Assembly: GCF_003471165.1 (NCBI RefSeq)
Contig: NZ_QRIL01000029.1
Coordinates: 1 to 51,879 of the forward strand
DNA length: 51,879 nt
Origin: Ruminococcus sp. AM22-13
GTDB taxonomy: Bacteria; Bacillota; Clostridia; Lachnospirales; Lachnospiraceae
Reading direction: 5' to 3'
The translations under genes and the position numbers were made by a program. Of the stretch, positions 51,824 to 51,879 are shown piece by piece. A model generated the notes under the pieces. The model saw only the letters and a program-made list of their open reading frames with translations, was not told the origin of the DNA and did no database searches. Within the stretch, counting starts at the first letter, position 1, and every line of letters begins with the position of its first letter.

Positions 51824-51879
51824 AATCATTTGTTGAATAACTGCGCGTCGCATTCTCGTTACTTCAGTGATGAGTTAGA

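Overview
The window looks like chromosome from a low-GC Gram-positive anaerobe of the family Lachnospiraceae, probably Blautia or a close relative. The signs are AGGAGG-type ribosome binding sites, TTGACA-N17-TATAAT promoters, a T-box in front of tyrS, the block yicC-remA-gmk-rpoZ-rimO-pgsA-cinA, a Cys/Gly/Asn-rich HCB-like protein and a large serine recombinase. The genus is inferred from gene content only.

Positions 1 to about 18,400 are accessory DNA and look like a graveyard of mobile and defence genes. Short relics resemble ParB, TnpV, a PC4/YdbC protein, a restriction specificity domain and a DUF4143 ATPase. One open frame joins part of an AlbA/RecG-like protein to part of a BREX PglZ, and an XRE regulator has lost its recognition helix. 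Intact passengers include a cupin/HxlR divergent pair, a four-gene DUF6442-XRE-DUF3784-YhfC operon, two GNAT acetyltransferases, a SdpI-like protein, a large serine recombinase, a protein with six Myb/SANT repeats and an IS200/IS605 element (tnpA, tnpB, predicted omega-RNA).

The most distinctive block is 6,250-11,340. A cyclic-di-GMP-I riboswitch with a terminator precedes a secreted tandem solute-binding protein. This is followed by an 8-codon leader ORF and exactly 16 GACA repeats, then a hybrid histidine kinase with the same two-lobed sensor and a stand-alone HPt protein. It reads as a c-di-GMP-gated phosphorelay whose kinase 5' UTR carries a potentially length-variable repeat.

Positions 18,400-51,600 are mostly core genome: leuS (with a long leader that is not a recognisable T-box), a MATE exporter, an ABC-F ATPase, rqcH, yicC, remA, gmk, rpoZ, rimO, pgsA and cinA. 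Small lineage-specific proteins and a glucan-binding-repeat/SleB-like hydrolase follow, then tyrS with its T-box, alaS, rpsU, cls, two D,D-carboxypeptidases, a PQQ-like beta-propeller protein, a molybdopterin-binding protein, a phosphoesterase, scpA/scpB and a zinc phospholipase C-like protein. A LysR fragment ends the window.

Two families of palindromic intergenic repeats are scattered through the window. One is about 142 bp and bounded by GTTACTGTTCAC/GTGAACAGTAAC, with two full and two partial copies. The other is a 188-bp multi-hairpin element with GGGTCAAAAGG/CCTTTTGACCC ends. No tRNA, rRNA or CRISPR array was seen. All assignments come from reading the sequence; no database search was run.
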